Shown here one piece after another: positions 1 through 9,866 of a DNA stretch of 64,000 nucleotides. The stretch is from Panagrolaimus kolymaensis (taxonomy: Eukaryota; Nematoda; Chromadorea; Rhabditida; Panagrolaimidae). A program made the position numbers and the translations under genes. The DNA lies in the NCBI GenBank assembly GCA_028622995.1, contig JAJQJQ010000005.1, positions 4,092,001-4,156,000 on the forward strand, given 5' to 3'. Each line of letters begins with the position of its first letter. The first letter of the stretch is position 1. The notes beneath the pieces were generated by a model. It searched no databases, was not told where the DNA came from, and was given only the letters and a program-made list of their open reading frames with translations.

Positions 1-314
1 TGTATGTTTAACGTGATTACATACATACCTAATTAATAAATTTTTTATTAGGGTCACCATTTTCCAAAAAATAAATTACCATATTAAAAATCCAAACTAA
101 AAAAAGCTTTCATTTATCCAGAAAAAAAGGAAAGGAAAAAAACTAAATTTATTTGTTTGAAAAAAAAAAAATAAGACTGTTAAAAAAACTAAATTCAAAA
201 TCGAGCTAAACATGAATTTTTTTGTACATATAAATGAATGAATTATTTGTTTGATTTTTATCCTTTTATTTCTTCTTCTGCCTCTAATAAACATATCAAA
301 CAATAATAATAGCT
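1..314. other. AT-rich flank, no gene seen
   Basis: AT-rich sequence downstream of the F-box-like gene, with A and T homopolymer runs. I see no convincing exon or RNA gene. It probably contains the 3' UTR and poly(A) region of the minus-strand gene ending at 315. Confidence 0.5.
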
Positions 315-2128
315 TTATATAGTAAATGATGGCTTTTCATTTCGAGGTCTCCAAGTTTCTATTTTTGCTTTCATTACTGTTTTGAATTCATTCAAAAATG
401 TGTGATCTGTTAATCGGCGAAATTCTAATTGTATGTGAGCTTTAGGAGCAAGCAAATTCTAAATATTTAATTTTTAGAAAATATTCAATAATAATAATAA
501 AAAAATTAAAGTTACTTTAATTAAATTCCAAAAGGAATAAGCATTAATATTGGATTCATTAAAAAATTTTAATTGAAGTTTTTCAATTTTTAAATTTCTA
601 GGTGGCAAAATTTGTGAGGTTGAATATTGTTGTTGTTGTCGAGTAATGCCTTGAACCGTTGCACTGAAATAAAAATTAATAAATAATTAAATTAAAGCGA
701 TTAATATTAATTAAAATTCTTACCGTATATTTTTGACATTTGGAAAATATTCCAATGTTTCTTGAACTGAAGCAAGTTTACCAACGACGTGCACAGTTGA
801 ATAAGATAAATCAAATGTTTTAATTGATTTTGTTAACAATTTATAATCATTCAAAGTCATTGGTGGTGGAAATGGAGGAGAATTGTATTTGGGGACAATT
901 ATTAGACTTTCAGCGTCACATCGAACAATTTTTTCCAATAATTCTTTCGGTTCATAACGATTTAAAGCAACTTGATTTGTAATCCAAATATTATCAAACA
1001 TTGTGGATAATAAATTAACTTCAATTAAAAATCCTTGATTATTAACAATAAATTTGAAATAATTTTCATTATACCGAACAATAGAACCAAAGTTTTGTAT
1101 AATGCAAAATGGATTTTTGTAATAAAAATATTTGCAAGTTTGATAAAGCTTTGACATAATTTTTCCATTAACATTTTCCCGAATATAATTCATTATGGAA
1201 TATGGTAAAATAAAATTTTGTTGTCGTCGAATATTTTGAAGAGTGAATTTAAAATTATTGTTTAATTCATCGACTTTAAAAAAATGAAAGTATAGAAGTT
1301 ATAGAAAAAAAGAAAGAGAATTTAGAAAATTCTTATAAAAACAAAAATGACTTACTCTTCTTTATGGAAGGAAAATCGAATGATTGAAATTTTGGCATAT
1401 TTTCAAACGATTTTTCAACCATTAAATTATAAGCTTTTTCAAATTCTTTTTTTTTGTTATTATTTAAAAAAAGGTCTATTTTTCCATTTGATTCCATACA
1501 ATTCTGAAATTAGTTGCTGTTAATTAATATGAAAAAAATTTAAGCTAACTTTAACAAAATTAAAAAATAATTCAACATTAATTTCACCGTCAATAGATGA
1601 TAAACAAAAGGTATTAATTTTTTGCTTCCATCGAATTTCATTTAATTTAATCATAGTTTGTGGAGTTACAAAGCATTTTTCATTTATATGTAAAGACGAG
1701 ATATTTGGAACAAGAGCTAAAATATCTTCCAATGGCACTTCAGATCTATCTGAGCAAATAATAGAATAGATTGAAAGTTTTTCAACATTTTCAGATTTTG
1801 TTAAAACTTTAAATTTATCAAAAGAAATATCTTTTTCTATCGAAATTTCACTAGCATCACATCGAATTATTTTATCAATAAGCTCCAATCCAACAGCTAA
1901 AAGTTTTAATTTTTTAGTTACCCAAATATTGTCAACTTTAGGAGGGAATGTTTCATATTCTTTGTTATCCATAAAATCCAAGCAACCATCATAATCAATG
2001 CTTTCGATTCTTTTTTTGGGGTAACAAAATTCCAAAGTATCAACAATAAAATATGGAGCTTCCATGTAAAAATATTTGCAAGATCGATGAAATTTTTGCA
2101 TAGCTTTAGCATTGGCAAAATCAATCAA
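315..2128 (-). CDS. tandem F-box-like protein (two copies in one reading frame)
   Basis: Five exons join in one frame: 2128-1550, 1503-1356, 1273-724, 663-516 and 458-315, giving about 522 aa. Two halves resemble each other. Each has an F-box-like start (FTRKFIKYLI in copy 1, FILPYSIMNYI in copy 2), then a SCKYFY/TCKYFY motif, a DNIW[VI]T motif and an IIRCDA/IVRCDA motif. F-box proteins usually recruit substrates to SCF ubiquitin ligases, and nematodes carry large fast-evolving families of them. Copy 2 has no ATG before its F-box-like segment, so a fused transcript explains it better than two separate genes. An in-frame TGA at 2183-2185 lies between possible upstream ATGs (2195-2212) and copy 1, so the first F-box may be truncated. 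Alternative: two adjacent genes, the first ending by read-through near 1331. The family assignment is by eye. Confidence 0.5.
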
Positions 2129-2212
2129 ATATTTTATAAATTTTCTGGTGAAAGGAAACTTTTGAACGTTGAGATTCTTCTTTCAAGTAATATCCATCAT
2201 TTTTTCAGTCAT

Positions 2213-2841
2213 TTTTGATGCTTGCTATAAAAGAAGGGAATATTTTATTTTGTGGCAAAAAAGAAAGAATATATGGACAAAAAAGAAGCAAATGAATACA
2301 AAAAAGTGTAAAATATATTTACTAAAAGGTATTTACTAAAAATAAAAGAGAAAGACGAAGAGAAAACTTTGGGTAAAATCATTCAAATAAACAACGAATG
2401 GTTGATTGGAAAGCGCATAGACATATCTGGCAAAACAAATCGAAATCATCTGACCCAGGTCACTATACGTTCATTTTTGACCGCGTCGAGACACTTCAAA
2501 TTTTTTTTTTTCAGTTTTCGATGAAGTTCATGTTTGGAGTATAGTTTTTGGCAATAATAATTTAACAATTTATTATATAACAAAAATTTTTTCATAATTA
2601 ACAAACAACAATAGAATTATTTTTCAGAAATGATATCAAAAGCAATTTACCCGAGACATTTTTTTTGAAACAAAAAGGAAGAGAACAAATGTTCAGATTT
2701 TTTTTCTTTCGCGTTTTCAAAGAAAAGAAAAAACATTCTAAAGCAAAGCATCAAGAAAAAGAGTCTTGTCAATTGTTGATTGATAAGAGTGGACCTAATA
2801 ATCAATCAATAAATGAGGCCTTATCTTGCAAATATGGGTTT
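2213..2841. other. intergenic, no gene seen
   Basis: AT-rich spacer between the F-box-like gene and the end of the receptor tyrosine kinase. It should hold the promoter of the former and the 3' UTR of the latter. No exon-like reading frame or repeat was recognised. Confidence 0.45.
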
Positions 2842-5800
2842 TTATTGACCTAAATTATCGTCGTTATTGTCGTCGTCGCTGAGTGTTGTCGGGTAAAAAG
2901 AATGCCTTTTATTTTCTATTATTGATGTTTGATGTCTATAAAGGTCAGATGGAAGTAAATAACCATAAGTTTCTGAATTTTCATTTAAAACTTGAAAGAC
3001 TTTGCCCCGAATTTCACAAAATGTTGGTCGAGCTTCAGGTGAAGCATGCCAGCAATCTATCATCAATTCAACTATGAAAAAAAGGAAGGGTAAAATAGTT
3101 AAACAAATAAACTTCCGATCTCGATATTTTTTGGTACAAAAAGGATGCTTCTTTATAATTACAAAAATAAAGCTTACAAAGATTCTGGCGATCCTTCAGG
3201 TGCTTTAAGCCTATTTCCATTTCTAAGAAAATCCAACATTTCTTCATTGGACATAGTTGCATATGGTACAACTCCACATGTAAGAATTTCATAAACCACA
3301 ACTCCAAGTGACCATACATCAGATTTTTCTGAGAATAATCTATCCAATAATGCTTCGGGTGATAACCATTTTATTGGTAATCGCTTGGAAATTGATCCAG
3401 TGTAAGTGTAACTATGATCGCAATCACAGCAAAGACCAAAATCAGTAATTTTCACTCTCAAATCGTCGGTCAATAAAATATTTCGACAAGCCAAATCTCG
3501 ATGAACAAGTTTATGTTGAGCAATAAAAACCTAAAATTTTTTCCAATAAGGAGGAGATGCAACTAAAATGTAAGCCAATGTTTGTTATTAAAAGTCTTCG
3601 TTTCGAGGCATTTAGTATCAAGAGAATTCATGAAAAAATTAAAAACGAACCATCCCATTAGCAATTTGCCAAACAATAGATAAAATTTCTTTAGTTGGTG
3701 GCAATCCAATATCTCGAAAACCTTTAACATATTGTAATAAATCACTTTGAACATATTCAAATACCAAACATGGTCGATCTCTCGACATGGACCATCCCAA
3801 AAAGGCACAAATATTTGAATGCCATCCCAAAATAGTCATTGATTTGACTTCATTTATAAATTGTTCAGAATCATGGAGGCCATAAACAAGGGAAGCTTTC
3901 ACAGCAACAGTACATTTATGGAAATATTGAGTATTAAACGATGGAAAATTTCTTGAAAGTGGTGAACGACAATTTAAAAATGCGCTGTAAATGGTCGCGG
4001 AGGATCCTTTTCCAAGAATTTTGGCATAATCAATCTCCAAAGATGTTGGACATATTCTCCAATGAAGATATTGAGCTGGGCCTTGACCCTCAACAGCCAC
4101 CTCTGCGGCAAAATTGCTTGCTGCAATCAAAGTTGAAGCTAAACGAAGCCGAGTTCGAACTTGCCTGAAACCAATAAGACTTTGTAGGACAAGCGATGTT
4201 CCAAAAAACTTACGATCGTTCAGTTTCACGCCGTTTTATAAATGTTTTAAGTCGAACTTTTTCATGAACTTTAGTTAAAAGCCAAATAATAATTCCACTT
4301 AAAATTATAAATGCAACCAAAACTCCACTTATTATTCCCCAAGATTCACCAACGCTAAATAAATCTGAATGGAATTTTGATGATTGTTGAATACGAATTG
4401 CTTTTACCAAACGTTTATGAAAAGTTTTATTGAGACATATTCCATAAAAATCTAATGCAGTGGAATTTGAAAGATCTAAAACCGAAACATGATTTGATTT
4501 ATTTGAAGCATCCACGGGAGAAATAATTTTCGATGTAATTTTTTCATAAACTATACTTTCATTAATAATTTTGGATTCGGGTGATGAATGAATAAAAACT
4601 TCGAAATGATTCTACAAAAAATAAGGTTAAAAAACTATAGCAAATCAAACAAATATATACTATTCATTATTTTCCGAATGAGGAAATAAAAAATGGCACA
4701 GTTGATTTTAAGCTAACTTACCTCATATGAATCTGCTTTCACGTTATTTTGCTCCATATTTTTAACCAAACAATGTGGATAATTATCAGTAACATAAAAA
4801 TTAAATTCCTCCAAATTTGGTTCCGAGTTATTCAACCTTTGAACAATTTTAGAATAAAACATTTCATTTGTTTCATTACAATTTCCCAGGGGCTCTAAAA
4901 CACAATTAATCATAGTTTTTAAACAAAGCGAAAAGTTGAAAGACAAACCTTGTAAAAATGTGGCATTAAGATAAGATGAAACAATAATATTGACATACGT
5001 GAATGTGTAAGCTTGAAGATTGGGTACAATTAAATGAAATTGATATTGATAAAAATCAAAGTAAACTAATATGGATAATTCATAATGCTTTGAATCATTT
5101 AAATATCGACAAAGTTTGGTATCAAAAACAGATAAGAAAAAAATTAATGCAATTGGAAGGTGAGGATTTTTAACTTCAATGAATCCATTAACTGGGGCTT
5201 CACCAGTTTCATAGTCAAAATCTAGAAAAAAAAAATAAAGAACTTTATAAAATTAAATTACAAAACATAAAGAGAGTCCTGCCAGCCAACACTTACCTAT
5301 ATATCGATTTAAATAATCCTCACTTGCTTTTCCGAAATCCAAATGAGTATCAGACATATCAAATATTTGATAAGGTATCGTTGAACTATTCAAAGCTTCC
5401 ATATCAAGGAAATTTGTTTTTGGAACAAATAAACTAATAAAAGTAAAATTAAAATATGGATATTTGACCCGCGAAAGCTCAAAATCCATTCCTGGTTCAT
5501 AATAATAATTCGTAATAAGCGTGACAGATTTTTTTCTAATCCTTTGTGATGGATCAAGAAGTGTTGTAAAAATGCGGGTTGAAACACTTGTAAGCAACCA
5601 TTCAATATCCAAACAACCTTTGCTGCAAGTTTCTGTGGTAAAATTTGTTTTAACTCCATCTAGAATTGTTCCACAAAAATCTGAATTACTCATATAATGT
5701 TGAATTTCGGCAGTGGTATTAGTGGAATTGAAAGTTAAATATGGTTGTTGACCAAAATAAATTGTTGTATAAATATTTGAAATAGGTGGAATACAAGTGA

Positions 5801-6318
5801 TGCATGATGTTCGAATCTAAAAAAAATTGGATCACAAAAAAATATTCTTTTATTGTTAACATCATTTGCAGATGCATGTGCTTTTTATTGTTTATTTTTA
5901 AAAGAGTTATCGGGGGAAAAATGAACGTTTGATGACTTTGCAAAGAAGCCTATTTATTTTTAAGGAAATTATTGATAGGTGCTTTTGAAAGAAAAAACAA
6001 TTTTGAACGCGGTAAGTCAATCCAATCGATCAAAACAAAAACAAGCATTGCATTTTCATAAATTAGAGAAGTTGGGTAATGTAAGATAAGATAACTTTTG
6101 AATGACCAATGAAAATATCTTTTTTGATACCGATCACTCCTTAAGAATTTATAGAAAATCCTCACTTTAAGATAAAAATTAAATAAAGCAACAAATTCTT
6201 CGCATGATGTATCCTTTTTAACTGTAACCAATAAATAAAAATCTTCATCAGGTGCAAGAATTTTCCCACCAAGTACGGCACCAGTTGAAAGAAATAACAG
6301 CAGCAATAACGCTTTCAT
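2842..6318 (-). CDS. receptor tyrosine kinase
   Basis: A type I receptor that phosphorylates tyrosines. Exons: 6318-6166, 5816-5297, 5221-4722, 4611-4214, 4164-3651, 3530-3178 and about 3071-2842, for about 889 aa. A signal peptide (MKALLLLLFLSTGAVLGG) opens exon 1. The ectodomain of about 460 aa has many N-glycosylation sequons and some Cys, with no domain I recognise. A transmembrane helix lies at about residues 483-504. The kinase has the glycine loop GKGSSATIY (about 575-583), VAVKA lysine, HRDLACRN (from 705), DFG (725) and the tyrosine-kinase-type PIKWLSPEAL, followed by CWHASPEARPTF, so it should be active. The C-terminal tail is acidic (DDDNNDDN). The join between the last two exons is off by one base with a canonical AG, while every other junction closes. 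Nematodes carry several lineage-specific receptor kinases; I cannot name the orthologue. Confidence 0.88.
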
Positions 6319-7373
6319 TTTTATTTAAAAACAAAAAAACCTTTGATAAAAATTCTTACTTTAAAAAAATTCAAAAATCAAAAAAGTAATAAAAATATGC
6401 GAAGGCAACCTTTTTGGTGATGATCGGCAATAAACGTCAAGCTTGCTTGCTTCTGTCAGTGATTATCAATGAAAATGTTTTTATTGCTTTTTTTAAGACT
6501 CTCATAAACTTCTTATAATTTTATTTTTTTCGTTGATTAAAGTAGCTTAGAGGAGGCTGAAATTCAAATGTTTATTCAATGCTTGCTTATCATCCATAAG
6601 ATACCTCAAAAATCTGTTCAACATCAAGAAGAAAATGATCTAATTCTTGTGTTCATTATTTTGGACTCTTGTGAACAATAAAAATTTGAAATTAGGATCA
6701 AACCATGAAGCTTACAAAATTATGTTATTCAACGTCAAATGGTTACCAATCAATTGGCGCCGGCACCTTTTTAAAGTAAAAAATGATTAAATTTAATTGG
6801 TAAACTTTAACTTCCGGTCAAATCTCTTTTTTTATGATGGAATTAATTAACTTATTAGACTATTGTATTTGTACAACAGTAAAGTTTTAGAGGTAACGCA
6901 AATTCGATTTTCCCTGCATGCGACAATGATCATCACAGAAGTTTTACTTTTCAACATAAAAGAATTGGTAAAAAAACATGCATTTGTGTTTTTCAAAAAA
7001 ATTACAAAAAGAATAAGGATTCCTTTTCCAAAAATTACTAATCGAAAATATTGCAAAAAAAGCATAGTATTTTTGCTTTATTCAAAATTTAGTTTTTTTA
7101 TTTGTTAATGGCTCAGTGTTGGATGGATAAAATCACTAACAAATCAGCAACACGGACCAACAATTACATCACAGCCTTGAAGCAGTTATTGCGTGTGGAC
7201 GCACTCATTCAAATGAAAGACGTACATTCTCTTCGATGTCATTGGTAACTAGACAACGATAGAGATACACTTTTTTCAAATATGAAGTCCATTAAATAGG
7301 TGATAGGTTTACAAGAAATAATTAATTTTATTACACATACAAATTAGATATAAACAATATATTTAAAAAAATT
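6319..7373. other. intergenic, no gene seen
   Basis: About 1 kb upstream of the receptor kinase and downstream of the next minus-strand gene. Stretches near 6420-6480 and 7130-7250 are less AT-rich, but I found no coding exon, tRNA or repeat. The part next to 6319 should contain the kinase promoter. Confidence 0.4.
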
Positions 7374-8575
7374 CTATGCTTCAGCTTCGGAGTCGGAAGA
7401 CTTATCAGCATTAGTATTTTCACCAGCAGAAAAGAATTCATCGTCTAAAAAATTAAACAATGGAGATACAAAAAAAATATTAAAATGACTAACCATCATT
7501 GAAAGGCTTAAATGAAGTGTATTCAGATAAAAATGTTTCATTATCATATGGAGCAAGATCATCATCATTGAGGTCTTCAGCATCCAATTCAAATTCTGAT
7601 CCAACATATGTTGATGCATCGTCATCAGTTTCAATGGTTCTAAAAAACACAAAAGTGTTTGGAAATAGCAAGAAATAAGCAAAGAAAAATTACCGAATGA
7701 AAAGAGATGATGCAATTGAATAAGTGTCGATAGCACGTTCAGTGAAGGATAAAAATTTATCAGTAACACCATCACGAATTTTTAAGCATATTCCCAAATC
7801 AAATTCAGTATCACAATCTTGAATATCAGCCAAATTTCCCATGGATTTTGATTTAGTTGTTGATGATGATGACAATAATTCTCCAGATAATTCTGATTCT
7901 TTAGCACATAAAGTGAAATCACTTTGACTTCTTTTTGCAACCATTGTCTAAAACAACCATGTTTAATCCAAACAAACGTACAAAAAAGCATACCATTCGA
8001 GGTTTGACATTTATTTGAGGTCGAAGATTAAAAGCCCAATTGAGAGGTTTTAAAAATGCAGGAATTGAATAAAAATGGAATATTGCTGAAAAAGCCAAAA
8101 GTATCAAAGTGAATTCAGTTCGACAAAAATTAAAAGCATCCGTGAGCTTCCAATTACCACGTTGTTGAGGAATAGCTGAAGCAAGAGGAGAAATAAGTGC
8201 CATAAAAATAAGAACATGAGCAGCAAACCAACAAAAGATGAAATGAAGACATAATGCGAGATGATATGGAAGATAATGATACTGAAAATAAAGGTAAGTT
8301 ATAAATCGTTCTTTTGTGAATGAATGAAGTCGCATGAAAACAGCTTACTTTTCCAAATAAAAAGAAGAAAGAAAAATACTCACCAAAAGTTCTTTATTTG
8401 TAGCAACAATTGAATCGAAATTTAAACCATTTTTGAATTGATCATTTAAATATTTGAGATATTTTACAATTGACAAGCGTTTAATTTCATCAGCCATTTT
8501 TGTTGTTTGTTGCTTCCAAATAAACCTTTTTGTGAATTTGTTCACTTCATTTGTCTGAAGATCAAAGTTTTCCAT
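7374..8575 (-). CDS. membrane protein with two hydrophobic hairpin-like segments and acidic tail
   Basis: Exons 8575-8384, 8281-7994, 7947-7694, 7639-7494 and 7444-7374 join in frame to 316 aa. The start is the ATG at 8575; the reading frame extends three codons further to a TTG only. The N-terminal 60 aa are soluble. Two long hydrophobic stretches follow, starting about LALCLHFIFCWFAAHVLIF and FTLILLAFSAIFHFYSIPAF, separated by a short polar loop. The remaining ~150 aa are soluble, Ser-rich and strongly acidic (for example DDDASTYVGSEFELDAEDL). This shape resembles reticulon-homology ER proteins such as RETREG/FAM134 or ARL6IP1, but I saw no family signature and no clear LC3-interacting motif, so function is unassigned. 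It is transcribed divergently from the gene at 8741, 165 bp away, suggesting a shared promoter. Confidence 0.75.
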
Positions 8576-8740
8576 GATTTTATGCAAATCTGCTTAGTTT
8601 TGCCATCACCCATAAGAAATGGATATGGTCTTTATAAGCTCGAAAAAAAACTTTAGTCGTTTACACTTTTCATTTACGACGAAAGAGGTCGCTTCAATTT
8701 CTCTATTGTTCGTGGAAGAAAGAAAAACAAATCAAAGAAA
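8576..8740. promoter_or_regulatory. putative bidirectional promoter
   Basis: The 165 bp between the start codons of two divergent genes (8575 minus, 8741 plus). It must hold both 5' UTRs and probably core promoter elements. No specific factor site was identified. Confidence 0.35.
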
Positions 8741-9729
8741 ATGGCTGATTCTGATGTTGAAACTGCACTTTGTTCTTTATCATACAGTGAATATTCTGAA
8801 CCTCCATCTGAAGTTGACGTAACCTTTGGTGGTAAGTCATTTTTATAGTTGTTATTAACATTCATACTAACTGTTGCTTTAACGACGATTTTTTTAGAAT
8901 CAATCCTCTCTGATTTATCACTTAATACTTGTGCATAGGGTTCCGACGATTCCCCGAAACCGGGGATTTTCCCCGATTCCCCGGCCCGGGGAAACTCCCC
9001 GATTCCCCGTCCCCGACGAATATCGTTCCCCGGACGGGGATTCCCCGACTCCACTTCCTCAGTCGGGGAATCCCCGACTCCCCGTCCCCGACCCATTTTT
9101 TATTCCGGGGAAAAATATTTTATTTTTAAACATGAGATTTGCTTTAAATAACCTCTCACCAATACTAATTAAGGCTAAATATGCTATGATTAATACACAA
9201 AAAAATATTTTTCCTTCATAAATTAACATTAAAAAATTTTCGGGGAATTCCCCGGTTACTTTTAGAATTTCGGGGATTCCCCGATTCCCCGTCCCCGACA
9301 AATGCTCTCCCCGGCCGGGGAATTCCCCGACTCAAAATCCATTTTCGGGGATTCCCCGTTCCCCGACATTTTCGCATTTCGGGGAATCGTCGGAACCCTA
9401 CTTGTGCAACCTCAGTATCTCAATATTCTGAACCTCCAAGTGAAGCCATCGTAGAATTCAGTCAAATTGAAACCTTCCATCCTGTTCTTATTCAAAGTGG
9501 TCTCAATGATGATACTCTTAATCATGCTTATTCTGATTATTCTCTTCCACCTAGCGAAGCTGATGTTGATATGGACAAACTTGAAATGCTTTATCCTCAA
9601 AGTAAGTTTTTGGTTGCTATCAAAACTTTATAATCTCATCATATGTTTTTAGGCTACTTTACCAAACTCGTTGCTCCTGAACGTGAAGAATGTGACACTC
9701 GTGCTCCATCTCAAATGTCTTCTGTTTAA
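8741..9729 (+). CDS. small acidic SEYSEPPSE-repeat protein, exon split by a MITE
   Basis: Exon 1 is 8741-8831, exon 2 is 8898-9601 (including the transposable element at 8936-9400) and exon 3 is 9653-9729. With the element and one 8-bp duplicate removed, the frame is continuous and encodes about 130 aa, rich in Ser, Glu, Asp and Pro. It contains three copies of a motif: SEYSEPPSEVDV, SQYSEPPSEAIV and SDYSLPPSEADV. I recognise no known family. No signal peptide or membrane segment is seen. Read straight through, the element adds a TAG immediately after its left duplication, so the unspliced frame ends there. Two splice routes could rescue the frame: intron 8931-9415, or exon 1 joined directly to 9416. 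Either could keep the gene working; otherwise this allele is broken. Function unknown. Confidence 0.6.
8936..9400. mobile_element. non-autonomous hAT-type MITE (465 bp)
   Basis: The ends are a 24-bp perfect inverted repeat starting TAGGGTTCCGACGATTCCCC. The element is flanked by an exact 8-bp duplication, CTTGTGCA, at 8928-8935 and 9401-9408. An 8-bp target duplication and a YAGGG-type terminus fit the hAT superfamily. Inside, both arms carry many GC-rich CGGGGATTCCCCG-like palindromic repeats around an AT-rich core (about 9107-9240). No transposase frame is present, so it would depend on one encoded elsewhere. It sits inside a coding exon. Confidence 0.88.
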
Positions 9730-9866
9730 AAATTTTATAATCAAACTATAATAATCAAGTGTTTTTGTAACATGTTATTTATTTAATGATTAATGACAGA
9801 GAGATAATAAACATGAAATTATACAATGAAAAAAGTAATTAGATACAATGAAAAAGCAATTAGTTT

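Noticed and set aside
8931..9301. Pro/Arg/Gly-rich reading frames on both strands near 9 kb
   Set aside because: They are translations of the GC-rich repeats of the MITE, with no coding signature.
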